This document shows, in pieces, positions 20,539-28,622 of a DNA stretch of 64,000 bases (within the stretch, counting starts at the first letter, position 1; every line of letters begins with the position of its first letter). A program made the position numbers and the translations under genes. The notes under the pieces are model-generated. The model did not search any database, had not been told where the DNA came from, and saw only the letters and a program-made list of their open reading frames with translations. The stretch comes from Acidimicrobiaceae bacterium (GTDB taxonomy: Bacteria; Actinomycetota; Acidimicrobiia; Acidimicrobiales; UBA8190). The DNA is taken from contig PLZB01000003.1 in NCBI GenBank assembly GCA_003151955.1, forward strand, positions 37,900 to 101,899, given 5' to 3'.

Positions 20539-21257
20539 CGACCAAGGTCGACGAGATCGCCCCCCGGATCTATCGGCTGTCCACCCTCGTCCCCGACATC
20601 GGGCCGACCGGGTTCACGTTCAACCAGTTCCTCCTCGACGACGAGGAGCCCCTGCTGTTCCACACCGGCCACCGCTCGATGTTCCCGGGCGTCCGCGACG
20701 CCATCGGCCGGATCGTGCCGGTCGAGCGCCTGAGGTGGATCACCTTCGGCCACGTCGAGTCCGACGAGTGCGGGGCCATGAACGAGCTCCTGGCCGTCGC
20801 CCCCGAGGCCCAGGTGGCCCACGGCGGGCTGGGTTGTCTGGTGTCGATCGCCGAGATGGCCGACCGGCCGCCCCGGCCGTTGTCCGACGGCGAGGTCATC
20901 GAGCTCGGTGAGAAGCGGGTCCGGCACATCGACACGCCCCATGTCCCCCACGGATGGGAGGCCCGGGTCCTCTACGAGGAGACCACGGGCACCCTGCTGT
21001 GCGGCGACCTCTTCACCCATCTCGGGGACGGCCCCGCCCTCACCGAGGGCGATATCGTCGGCCCCGCCGGCGATGCCGAGGATCTCTTCGCCTACTCCTC
21101 TCTGGCTCCGTCCACGCCGGCGACCATCGACGGCCTGGCCGAGCTGGCGCCGCGGACCCTGGCCCTCATGCACGGCTCCTCGTTCTCGGGGGACTGCGCC
21201 GGCGCCCTGTCCGCCCTGGCCGACGCCTACCGCGTCCGACTCGCCGGGACGGCCTGA
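20535..21257 (+). CDS. Metallo-beta-lactamase-fold protein with a diiron flavodiiron-like site
   Basis: The 240-residue product has the MBL fold, but the metal motif is H73-x-E75-x-D77 (FGHVESDECG) instead of HxHxDH. This is the pattern of oxygen-binding diiron proteins such as flavodiiron reductases. Further ligands are likely in DTPHVPHGW, LLCGDLF and ALMHGSSFSGD. There is no flavodoxin domain, so it would need an external electron donor or act as a sensor. A ribosome binding site GAGGAG precedes it. It is co-transcribed with a TetR gene and followed by a VOC gene, which suggests a stress or xenobiotic response. Confidence 0.82.
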   Translation: MTTKVDEIAPRIYRLSTLVPDIGPTGFTFNQFLLDDEEPLLFHTGHRSMFPGVRDAIGRIVPVERLRWITFGHVESDECGAMNELLAVAPEAQVAHGGLGCLVSIAEMADRPPRPLSDGEVIELGEKRVRHIDTPHVPHGWEARVLYEETTGTLLCGDLFTHLGDGPALTEGDIVGPAGDAEDLFAYSSLAPSTPATIDGLAELAPRTLALMHGSSFSGDCAGALSALADAYRVRLAGTA

Positions 21258-21288
21258 CCCGTCCCTGCCCGCCAACGAGGAGATGACC

Positions 21289-21723
21289 ATGCCCAGCGTC
21301 GCCCGCCCCCGACTCCACCATCTGGCCCTCACCGTCACCGATCTCGAGGCCAGCGTCCGCTGGTACGGGGCGGTCTTCGGCGTCCGGTTCCTCCTGGATG
21401 CGCGCCATCCGGGTGGAGTGGGCAAGGTCCTGGCCGACGAGGCCCACGAGCTCATGATCGTGCTGCACCGTCACGAGACGAACGACGGGGGTCTCTTCGG
21501 GGAGACGGCCACCGGACTCGACCATGCCGGGTTCCTCGTGGACAGCCGAGCCGACCTGGAAGCCTGGCAGGACCATCTCGAGACCCAGGGCGTCAGCCGG
21601 GTCGAGGTGGCCGAGAAGCCCCTGACCCAGTCACCGATCGCCGACGAGCCTTACGGATCGGTCCTTGTCTTCCGCGATCCCGACAACATCCAGCTCGAGC
21701 TCTTCTGCCCGCCCGGAGCCTGA
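21289..21723 (+). CDS. VOC family protein (glyoxalase/bleomycin-resistance fold)
   Basis: This 144-residue single-domain protein starts RLHHLALTVTDLEASVRWYGAVFG, the classic first betaalphabetabetabeta module. It ends with VLVFRDPDNIQLELFCPP, with the usual His and Glu metal ligands. GAGGAG directly before the ATG at 21283 favours the second ATG at 21289 as start. It follows the TetR/MBL pair closely and is probably in the same operon. The substrate is unknown; detoxification or ring-cleavage chemistry is possible. Confidence 0.85.
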   Translation: MPSVARPRLHHLALTVTDLEASVRWYGAVFGVRFLLDARHPGGVGKVLADEAHELMIVLHRHETNDGGLFGETATGLDHAGFLVDSRADLEAWQDHLETQGVSRVEVAEKPLTQSPIADEPYGSVLVFRDPDNIQLELFCPPGA

Positions 21724-21735
21724 CCGGCCGCTGCG

Positions 21736-22233
21736 TTACTGCAGCGGCGTCCCGTAGAGGGAGCCCAGGGTCTCGGCGATGAGCTCGAGGCGGACCCCGT
21801 TGGGATCGGTGAAGTAGAGGGAGATCTTGCTCTCAACCTGGTGGGGGACCCCGGCGTCGTCGAGCCGGGCCCGGGCCGCCTCCCAGTTGTCGGGGGAGAC
21901 GGAGAGGGCGACGTGGTGGAGTCCCCCGAGGACCTCGGCGTAGGGGCCGAGGTCGAGGCCGGGGAAGTCGAAGAAGGCGATGGTGTTGTCGTGGCCGATG
22001 TCGAAGAAGAGGTGGGTCGATCCCCGGTAGTCCCGGTTCTCGAAGATCTCGACCAGGGGGAAGCCGAGGAGCTCCTGGTAGAACCGGATGGTCTCCTCCA
22101 CGTCGGTGCAGATGAGGGCCACATGGTGGAGGCCCCGGCCGGTGGAGTCGAGCCGGGCCGGTCGCTCCCGGAGGTAGCGGTCCCGGAGCTCGGCCCGCCG
22201 GACGGCCAGGGTCTCGGGGTCGACGACGGTCAC
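21736..22233 (-). CDS. VOC family protein
   Basis: This is a 165-residue glyoxalase-fold protein with LHHVALICTDVEETIRFYQELLGF at the N terminus, a second HHVALSV segment near residue 105 and a closing SLYFTDPNGVRLELI. Metal-binding His and Glu positions are kept. It is convergent with the TetR operon and its last codon lies 12 bases from that operon's end. It belongs to a different branch from the VOC protein at 21289, so they are not a recent duplication. Catalytic role is unknown. Confidence 0.87.
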   Translation of the reverse strand: MTVVDPETLAVRRAELRDRYLRERPARLDSTGRGLHHVALICTDVEETIRFYQELLGFPLVEIFENRDYRGSTHLFFDIGHDNTIAFFDFPGLDLGPYAEVLGGLHHVALSVSPDNWEAARARLDDAGVPHQVESKISLYFTDPNGVRLELIAETLGSLYGTPLQ

Positions 22234-22289
22234 TCCGCCATTCTTCCACTCCGGCCCACGATGGACCGGGAGCGCCGGGTGGGTCAGGC

Positions 22290-23888
22290 TCAGGCCGTGT
22301 CCCCGGTCCGTCCCTCCCCGGCGTCCCGGGCGTCCCGGGCGGCCTGGTAGGCCAGGTCCTCCTCCTCGGAGGCGACCCGGGGAACGGCCCGCCGGTCGAC
22401 GGGCTCCTCCCCGGCCATGTGGGGTGTCGGGGTCCCCACGGAGACGAGATCGTCGCTGTAGCGGACGACGGTGAGGCCGGGCTGGCAGCGGAGCCGGGCT
22501 CCGTCGAGGGGCTGGCCGAGGACGCCGTGGAGGTATTGGCCGACGAGGTCGGCCCCGGTGGCGGTGGCCAGGGCCAGGGCACCGGAGAAGCCGGGCCGGA
22601 CGCTCCCGATGGAGGCGACCCCGTCGGGGCTGACCATGCCGTGGAGGCTGGCCGGCCCCCTGAGGCCGACGGCGACGAGGGTCCGGTCCAAGATGGCCTC
22701 GACCCGCTGGTCGTAGAAGGTCCGGGCCCCGATGGTGAGGCCGTCGCGCTCGAGAAGGGGCCAGAGGGTGACGGCCCCGACGAAGTTCCCGTCCCGTCCC
22801 ACCAGGGCCTCGGCCAGGAAGGGCTTGCCCTCGTCGGGGTGCTCCTCGGTGCCGACCGGACCGGGGCCGAAGTTGGAGGCGATCCGGATGCCGGCCGTGA
22901 CGAGGGACCGGCGCAGCGCCATTCCGTCGCCGCAGATGGTGGTGGCGGCGAGGTCCGGGAGCCAGGTGGCAAGGCCGTGGTCGACCAGGGTCCGGCGATA
23001 GAGGGCCAGGACCTCGAATTCGTCGGGGTCGGTGGGGAGGAGGACGGTGGCCCCGTAGCGGAGGGCTGACTCGCAGAGGCGGTCGACGTAGTCGTGGGCG
23101 TCCGGATCGGGTAGGGCGGCGACGGCGTCGGCGGGGGGAAGGAGGTCGTGGCGGCCGGGGATGTCACCGGCGACGACCCGGTAGCCGAGGCTCCGCAGGG
23201 CCCGGACGGTGGCGCTCCCGGTGGGGGAGGCGGCCCCGGTGACCATGACGACAGGGGGGCCTCCGGGGAAGCCGAGGCGGGTGACCGGGACCGGTTCCGC
23301 GGCGGTGCCCGCCTCCGGGGTCTCGACCGGACCCACCGGTTCGGCGGGGCTGACCTCGGCCGGGCCGGCCTTGGTCTGGCTGACCTCGGCCTGGCCGTCG
23401 GCGAGGTGGTCGGGGGGGGCCAGCCGGGGGCGGTCCTGATGGGCAAGGGTGGGGGTGGGCTCCGAGACGGGCTCGATGTCGATGGCCGCGGCCGGGGAGA
23501 GGTCGGAGCGGCTGACGCCCATGACGGTGAGGCGGTGCTGGGCCCAGAGCCGGAGGGAGGCCATGTCGGGGGTGGAGATCGGCTCCCACTGGTTCCGGGC
23601 CACGACGTCGGCGATGGCGTCGAGGACGGTGGGGATGTTGTCGTACCGGGCCCGGGCCAGGAGGATGGTGGCAAAGGGGCCGATGCCGTGGCCGGCGATG
23701 ACCTCGATGGCGGCGATGCGGGTGGCCAGGTCGGATGCGGCCAGGGCCTCGGTGATCTGGCGGCGGACCCGCTGGCGGCTCTGGATCCGCCAGACGACGG
23801 CCCCGCCCACGGCCCCGGCGGCGATGGCGACGACGGCGAGGAGGTCGGGGAGGCTGTCGGAGGCAGCGAGGAGGGTAGGGAGGGTCAT
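22290..23888 (-). CDS. Membrane-tethered ATP-grasp-like protein with degenerate metal site
   Basis: This 532-residue protein is the last gene of the exosortase operon. Residues 14-33 form a transmembrane segment (PDLLAVVAIAAGAVGGAVVW), followed by a helical repeat-like region and a Pro/Glu linker. From about residue 212 a Rossmann-like pre-ATP-grasp domain starts (VVMVTGAASPTGSATVRALRS), then an ATP-grasp-like C-terminal domain. Where active relatives have ExNPRxSG, it reads SVRPGFSGALAL, so the metal-binding Glu and Asn are lost. It may bind but not hydrolyse ATP. It overlaps the exosortase gene by four bases. Confidence 0.75.
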   Translation of the reverse strand: MTLPTLLAASDSLPDLLAVVAIAAGAVGGAVVWRIQSRQRVRRQITEALAASDLATRIAAIEVIAGHGIGPFATILLARARYDNIPTVLDAIADVVARNQWEPISTPDMASLRLWAQHRLTVMGVSRSDLSPAAAIDIEPVSEPTPTLAHQDRPRLAPPDHLADGQAEVSQTKAGPAEVSPAEPVGPVETPEAGTAAEPVPVTRLGFPGGPPVVMVTGAASPTGSATVRALRSLGYRVVAGDIPGRHDLLPPADAVAALPDPDAHDYVDRLCESALRYGATVLLPTDPDEFEVLALYRRTLVDHGLATWLPDLAATTICGDGMALRRSLVTAGIRIASNFGPGPVGTEEHPDEGKPFLAEALVGRDGNFVGAVTLWPLLERDGLTIGARTFYDQRVEAILDRTLVAVGLRGPASLHGMVSPDGVASIGSVRPGFSGALALATATGADLVGQYLHGVLGQPLDGARLRCQPGLTVVRYSDDLVSVGTPTPHMAGEEPVDRRAVPRVASEEEDLAYQAARDARDAGEGRTGDTA

Positions 23889-24451
23889 GCCACCGGGAGG
23901 TGGTCCACGGCCCGGGACTGGCGGTCGGCCGTGGTGGGGAGCCCGGACCCCCGGCCCTTGGGGAGTTGGATCCAGAGGAGGAGGATCCAGCTGCCGACCA
24001 CCGAGGCGAAGCCGAAGGCGCTACCGACCCAGTCGTGGAAGAGGACCAGGCTGACCCGGCCGAGGAGGAGGCCGACGCCGATGGAGCCGTCGATCCGCAG
24101 GACGTTGCCCATGAAGACGACGACGATGGCGGCGGCCGCCCCGAGGTACCACCGGGGGCGGTTGGCCCGGGCCGGGACCATGGCAACGGAGAGGGCGATG
24201 ATGGCCAGGATAGCCGGGAGGGCCGAGCAGGACGGGGTGAGCTCGACATAGAAGGCCCCGTGGCCGGAGGGGGTCACGAGAGCGTCGACACCCTGGGGGG
24301 AGGCGACTCCGGTCGCCCCCAGGAAGTGGAGGAGGCCGACGCTGAAGGCCGTCTCGAAGATCCGGAAGTGGGACTGGAGGAGGACGAATCCGACCCCGAC
24401 GGCGGCGACGACGGCGATGACCCGGGTCAGAGCCCGGGCGCCGGGACTCAC
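23885..24451 (-). CDS. Exosortase/archaeosortase family transpeptidase
   Basis: This is a multi-pass membrane Cys protease/transpeptidase that cuts a C-terminal sorting signal and transfers the protein to an acceptor. The 188-residue protein has all three family catalytic positions: Cys75 in ELTPSCSALPA, Arg119 in GNVLRIDGS and His139 in LVLFHDWVG. About five hydrophobic segments are visible. It is short for the family and close to a minimal core. It overlaps both neighbours by four bases (ATGA), so it belongs to a five-gene operon whose first gene encodes a likely substrate. The exact subfamily is not assignable by eye. Confidence 0.88.
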   Translation of the reverse strand: MSPGARALTRVIAVVAAVGVGFVLLQSHFRIFETAFSVGLLHFLGATGVASPQGVDALVTPSGHGAFYVELTPSCSALPAILAIIALSVAMVPARANRPRWYLGAAAAIVVVFMGNVLRIDGSIGVGLLLGRVSLVLFHDWVGSAFGFASVVGSWILLLWIQLPKGRGSGLPTTADRQSRAVDHLPVA

Positions 24452-25146
24452 CGGGGGGTGGGCCCGTCGGCGTCTTCGGGGCCGGGCCGGTGAGCCTGCT
24501 CGCCGATGAGCCCGGCCGCGGAGCCGGTCTGGTCGGCCGGGAGGGGGGTCCAGACGAAGCGGTGGGTCTCGAAGGCCTCGGCGTGGTGGCGGCGGGCCTG
24601 GAATCCCCGGAAGCGGGCCTGGGCTTCGACGGCGTCGAGGTCGACGGGGCCGTTGCGGAGGACCTGGGAGATGTGGGAGCGGAGGAGCTCGAGCTTGTCC
24701 TCGAGGCGATCGTCGAGATCGACGTAGAGGTTGGGGGTGAAGCTGGTGGTCGAGGGGGACTCGTAGCAGAGGACCCGGCTGGCCCGTCGGGCTGCGGCCA
24801 GGGTGGCGCCGTGGGTGGCCCGGTGGTCCTGATGGGTGTCGCCCAGGGCGTGGGTGTAGATCATGTCGGTCTGGGAGCTCTGGGCCACCGACTCGATCAG
24901 CGAGACGGAGTGGCGGTCCTCGGGGACGAGGCCGTCCTCGAAGCCGCCCCAGCGGAGGGTGGCGTGGAGGAGGTCGGCCGACTCCTCCTGCTCGAGGACC
25001 CGGGGGGCGTCGCCCTGGGAGCCGAGCTCACCCGAGGTCATGACGAGGAGGGTGATGGTGTCGCCCGCCCGGCGGTGGGCCAGGAGGGCTCCTCCGCAAC
25101 CGAGCTCGATGTCGTCGGGGTGGGCCCCGATGGCGAGGACGTTCAT
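24448..25146 (-). CDS. PIG-L (LmbE-like) family de-N-acetylase
   Basis: This is a zinc-dependent deacetylase acting on N-acetylglucosaminyl groups of lipids or thiols. The family motif AHPDD (His9, Asp11, Asp12) is intact in AIGAHPDDIELGCGG, with a second metal His in GDTHQDHRATH. The 232-residue length is normal. There is no signal peptide, so it works in the cytoplasm. It lies between a membrane glycosyltransferase and an exosortase, each with four-base overlaps. A role in exposing a free amine on a glycolipid is therefore attractive, but this is inference. Confidence 0.88.
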   Translation of the reverse strand: MNVLAIGAHPDDIELGCGGALLAHRRAGDTITLLVMTSGELGSQGDAPRVLEQEESADLLHATLRWGGFEDGLVPEDRHSVSLIESVAQSSQTDMIYTHALGDTHQDHRATHGATLAAARRASRVLCYESPSTTSFTPNLYVDLDDRLEDKLELLRSHISQVLRNGPVDLDAVEAQARFRGFQARRHHAEAFETHRFVWTPLPADQTGSAAGLIGEQAHRPGPEDADGPTPR

Positions 25147-26663
25147 CGGGTGCCTCCCTGGCTGGTGCGGGTGGGTGCCGGCAGCAGGGTGCTGGTGCCG
25201 GATGGTGCGGCAAGAGGGACCCGGCTGTCGGGGGGGACAGCCGGGTCCCAGCCGTCGGCGGCCCGCTGGGTTTTCACCCAGGCATAGGGGCGACCGGCGA
25301 TCCCATCGATCCAGGCCTTGGCGGAGACGGCCATGGAGACGAAGAAGAGGGGGAGGAACCAGACGAGGGAGAGGGCCAGCCGTCGGTCGGCCCGGGCCAG
25401 GATGAGGCCGCCGCCGACCTCGGTGAGGGGCCCAAGGAAGAGGAGGGTGGTGAAGACGAAGAGCCAGCTCGAGCCGACAGGGGTGACGATGCCGCCGAAC
25501 CAGGCCAGGAGGAAGAGCATGCCGAGCATGGAGAGCACCGGGAGGTGGAAGGCGTAGAGGAACATGGTGGTCTCGAGCTTCTCGGACCGGGTCAGGCGCT
25601 CCGAGCGCCAGACGGCCCGGCGGTAGTCCCGCCAGACCTGCTGGTGGCCCCGGGCCCAGCGGTAGCGCTGGGACCAGTAGTGGTCGAAGGTGACGACGCC
25701 CTCCTCCTCGTCGACGGCGGTCACGTCGTAGCGGACCCGGGCCCCGGAGAGGAGGAGGCGGAGGGTGAGGTCCGTGTCCTCGGTCACCGACCGGGGGTTC
25801 CAGCCGCCCAGGGAGCGGAGCATGGTGGCCCGGACCGCGCAGTTGGCCCCCCCGTAGGCGGGGAGGTGGAAGACGGCCTGCCGTCCGTACTCGTTGACGA
25901 GGTAGCCGGCCAGGTAGTCCACGGCCACCAGGGTGGCCAGGGGGGAGTCCCCCCCGTTGGCGATCTCGCAGCGGCCCTGGACGGCGCCGACGGCAGGGTC
26001 GGAGAAGTGGCGGACGTGGCGGCGGACGACGTCGGGCCGGGGCCGGTGGTCGGCGTCGAAGATGATGACGATCTCGCCGGTGGCCGAGGAGAGCCCCTCG
26101 TTGAGGGCCCCTGACTTGCCTCCGCCGGCTCCGGGGCGGCGGTGGAGGGGGTGGAGGCGGCTGTCCCGGGCGGCGGCCTCGTCGAGGATGGCGCCGGTGT
26201 GGTCGGTGGAGCCGTCGTTCACGACGATGAGCTGGATGAGGTCGGGGGGGTAGTCGAGGGCGAGGAGGGAGGTGGTCAGGTTGGCCACCACGGCCTCCTC
26301 GTTCTTGCAGGCCACGAGGACCGAGACCGAGGGCCGGTGGCCGTTGTCGAGGAGGGGGGCGTCGAGGTCGGCCCCGGCCGAGGAGAGGGCGGCGGCGGCG
26401 AAGGTGAGGTGGCGGATGAAGAAGGCCAGGAAGAGGAGCTGGAGGAAGGTTCCGGCCACGGTGGCCATCCGGGCCGAGCCGAGGAGGACGGCGGCGACGA
26501 CGACGGCGCCGATGATGGCGGGGATGATCCAGGCGTTCTCCCGGTTCTCCCCCCCGTGGTGGAGGATGGGGCCGGGCAGCACCCGCGACCCGCCGTCCGG
26601 TCCCTCGGAGCCACGGTGGTGCACCGGGGCAACGGGAGATCCGGACGACGGGGTCGCGGGCAT
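25143..26663 (-). CDS. Membrane glycosyltransferase family 2 (processive type)
   Basis: This 506-residue inverting GT-A enzyme has N-terminal transmembrane segments near residues 46-62 and 70-92. The catalytic domain follows: SVLVACKNEEAVV, Asp150 in VVNDGST, the DAD metal motif at 203-205, the TEDTD acceptor motif near 294-298 and QRYRW (332-336). Several C-terminal transmembrane helices lie at 350-450. QxxRW marks processive or polyprenol-using enzymes such as cellulose and hyaluronan synthases. It is the second gene of the exosortase operon and overlaps the PIG-L gene by four bases. The donor sugar is unknown; UDP-GlcNAc would fit the neighbouring deacetylase. Confidence 0.88.
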   Translation of the reverse strand: MPATPSSGSPVAPVHHRGSEGPDGGSRVLPGPILHHGGENRENAWIIPAIIGAVVVAAVLLGSARMATVAGTFLQLLFLAFFIRHLTFAAAALSSAGADLDAPLLDNGHRPSVSVLVACKNEEAVVANLTTSLLALDYPPDLIQLIVVNDGSTDHTGAILDEAAARDSRLHPLHRRPGAGGGKSGALNEGLSSATGEIVIIFDADHRPRPDVVRRHVRHFSDPAVGAVQGRCEIANGGDSPLATLVAVDYLAGYLVNEYGRQAVFHLPAYGGANCAVRATMLRSLGGWNPRSVTEDTDLTLRLLLSGARVRYDVTAVDEEEGVVTFDHYWSQRYRWARGHQQVWRDYRRAVWRSERLTRSEKLETTMFLYAFHLPVLSMLGMLFLLAWFGGIVTPVGSSWLFVFTTLLFLGPLTEVGGGLILARADRRLALSLVWFLPLFFVSMAVSAKAWIDGIAGRPYAWVKTQRAADGWDPAVPPDSRVPLAAPSGTSTLLPAPTRTSQGGTR

Positions 26664-26692
26664 CTGCTCCAGGTTCCTAGGGTCTCAGGCCG

Positions 26693-27937
26693 TTAGAGGC
26701 TCGAGGCCAGCGTACGGCTCCGGCGCCGCTGGACGGCGACCAGGGTCAGACCGGCGATGGCGGCCAGGGCCAGGCCACCGACGGCACCGATGGGGGTGAC
26801 GGCCTTGGGGGCCACGGTGAGGGACTGCTTCACCGTCGGGGCGGCCGTGAAGCTGGCGTTCCCGGCCTGGTTGGCGTCGATGACGCAGGAGCCCGCTCCG
26901 GTGAAGGAGACGGCGGCACCGGAGATGGTGCAGGCACCGGCCGTGGAGCTGGCGTCGAGGCTGAAGGTCACCGCGTTACCGGAGCCGCCACCGGTGGCGG
27001 CCACCGTGTAGCTCCCACCCACCGTCGGAGCCGCCGGAACGGTCGACGTGAAGGTGATGGCCTGGGGCGTCAGGGCAGCGGCGGCCACGGCGAAGGACTG
27101 CTTCACGGTGGGGGCGGCGCTGAAGCTGGCGTTCCCGGCCTGGTTGGCGTCGATGACGCAGGTCCCGGCTCCGGTGAAGGAGACCACGGCCCCGGTGATG
27201 GAGCATCCCGTGGCGGTGGCGTCCTTGGAGAAGGTCACCGGGTTCCCCGAGCCGCCACCGGTGGCGGCCACCGTGTAGGTGGCACCCCCCGCCGTGGCAC
27301 CCGAGGGGGCCGTGGAGGTGAAGGTGATGGCCTGGGGCGTCGGGGCCGCGGCCACGATGGCGACGGTGGCGATGACCGTGTTGGCCGGCACCGTGCAGGG
27401 CAGGTCAAGAACCACCGGGGTGACTCCGACGATGCCGCCGCTGGCCGAGACGTTCTGGTCGGCGCTGCCGGCGGTCAGGGTGATGTTGCTGCCTGCCGCA
27501 CCCGTGGCCGTGAAGCTGCCCGTGAAGGTGGCCACGAAGGTGGACGCCGTGGCCAGGGTCAAGGTGACGGGGAGGCCGCTGGCGCTCAGGGTCTGGACGG
27601 CCGGGGTGGCCCCGGAGGCCAGGACCTGCTCGGTGGCCGAGTTGATCGTGGCCGTGGTGGCCAGCGACGCCAGGGAGCTGGGCAGGGTGGCCGTCACGAC
27701 CGAGGTGCCGGTGAAGGTGGCGCCGGGGGCGACACTGGACGGGCCGGTCGTGGCAACCGAGACCGGGATGACCTCGGTGACACTTCCGAGGGCCAGGCAG
27801 GTCAGGCTGAAGGTGGTGGTCGTGGTGACGTTGGCCGCAGCTGCGGTTCCCGCCCCGAAGGCCACCATGCCGGCGGTGGCCAGGGCGGCCGAGCCGCCGA
27901 GGGCTCCGAGTTTCGTGAGTAGGGATCGGATCTTCAT
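26693..27937 (-). CDS. Secreted repeat protein with C-terminal sorting-type tail, likely exosortase substrate
   Basis: This 414-residue surface protein begins with a signal peptide (MKIRSLLTKLGALGGSAALA, cleavage near residue 35). A Thr/Ser/Ala-rich domain follows to about 195, then two ~88-residue Ig-like repeats (201-288 and 291-376), each ending in GAGTCVIDANQAGNASF or a close variant. The C terminus has a short motif TPIGAVGG, a hydrophobic helix (residues 388-402) and a basic tail QRRRSR. This tripartite end is the plan of PEP-CTERM and similar exosortase signals. It is the first gene of the operon that contains the exosortase. AAGGAG lies eight bases before the ATG. Confidence 0.85.
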   Translation of the reverse strand: MKIRSLLTKLGALGGSAALATAGMVAFGAGTAAAANVTTTTTFSLTCLALGSVTEVIPVSVATTGPSSVAPGATFTGTSVVTATLPSSLASLATTATINSATEQVLASGATPAVQTLSASGLPVTLTLATASTFVATFTGSFTATGAAGSNITLTAGSADQNVSASGGIVGVTPVVLDLPCTVPANTVIATVAIVAAAPTPQAITFTSTAPSGATAGGATYTVAATGGGSGNPVTFSKDATATGCSITGAVVSFTGAGTCVIDANQAGNASFSAAPTVKQSFAVAAAALTPQAITFTSTVPAAPTVGGSYTVAATGGGSGNAVTFSLDASSTAGACTISGAAVSFTGAGSCVIDANQAGNASFTAAPTVKQSLTVAPKAVTPIGAVGGLALAAIAGLTLVAVQRRRSRTLASSL

Positions 27938-28381
27938 GAAAGGGACTCCTTCATCGTTCTTCAGTGGAAATGCTTTTTGGAATGGCCCCTGCAGGCTGCG
28001 GTCCTCCCCAAGGGGAAGGTCCGGGCTCGGTCACCGGTCGGTCGCCGTTCTGGCGGACAGAGGAATTTCTCCCTGGACGACCGGTGGCTGGTCCTTGGCA
28101 CCTGTTGGCAGACAGGACCGCGATTCGCAGTGGCTGCGTACGCAGTTTCGGCTTGCTCTCAGCTGCGTCGGCGGCATCCCCCCTTTCGGTAGGCCACCGG
28201 TCGTCCGAATGCCGAGGCATCGGGCTCAGGCGGCTTACTCCCGAGAGATCTTCCGGTGGGCCAGGCCCCCCCGTGTACAACCGGCGCACCTCCGCATGCG
28301 CCAGCGGCCTGGCAAACCCCCCTCGGATCCCCACATCCATTGCGACGCTGCGTGTTCAGAACAGCAGGCTTGTCGTAATGA
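27938..28381 (-). promoter_or_regulatory. Long structured 5' leader of the exosortase operon
   Basis: About 440 nt of leader separate the promoter from the first gene, with no protein-like frame. Perfect complementary arms are dense. A 14-bp pair (28193-28206 with 28075-28088) encloses a hairpin (28114-28119 with 28090-28095). Another stem pairs 28306-28312 with 28261-28267 around 28297-28302 with 28283-28288. The arm at 28193-28200 can alternatively pair with 28253-28259, so two folds compete. No known riboswitch core was recognised. Confidence 0.65.
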
Positions 28382-28622
28382 AGATGATTGTAAGAAGGGC
28401 CGCAAGTGAAGTCAACGATCCCCGTTACCTGCACGTATTTCCTGGCCCTATCGCTACAGCGTGTATTTAAGAGACCGCATGGAGTGAACTTCGCGTGAAC
28501 GCTCCAGAGTGATGACCCCGACATCCAGCGACGGAGAGTGGTGGAAGAGGCACTCTTGGGGAGGTGAGGTTGTGGGCGGGCCGGTTGGCCACCATCCCAG
28601 GGTCCCCGGATACGATGACGGG
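28382..28622. other. Intergenic region between exosortase operon and def
   Basis: Besides the minus-strand promoter, this stretch holds a -10-like TACGAT at 28611-28616 just upstream of the def GTG, which suggests a leaderless def message. No convincing -35 accompanies it. No small protein or RNA gene was recognised in the remaining ~190 bases. Confidence 0.5.
28387..28415 (-). promoter_or_regulatory. Sigma-70-type promoter of the exosortase operon
   Basis: On the minus strand TTGACT (28415-28410) and TACAAT (28392-28387) are spaced by exactly 17 bases, close to consensus and the best promoter seen in the window. The start point should lie near 28380. The surrounding 28340-28480 stretch is noticeably AT-richer than the rest. 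Confidence 0.8.

Noticed and set aside
28081..28140. Cobalamin-like pieces (gccactg, ggtcctg...caggt) in the same leader
   Set aside because: Order and spacing do not match the cobalamin element, and the B12 box is missing.
28141..28320. Possible c-di-GMP-I (GEMM) riboswitch in the exosortase leader (ggcctaccgaaagg on the minus strand, ggcaaacc on the plus strand)
   Set aside because: The conserved core around the GAAA hairpin (GCAAACC ... GACGCAAAGCC) is not present on either strand; only the tetraloop is similar.
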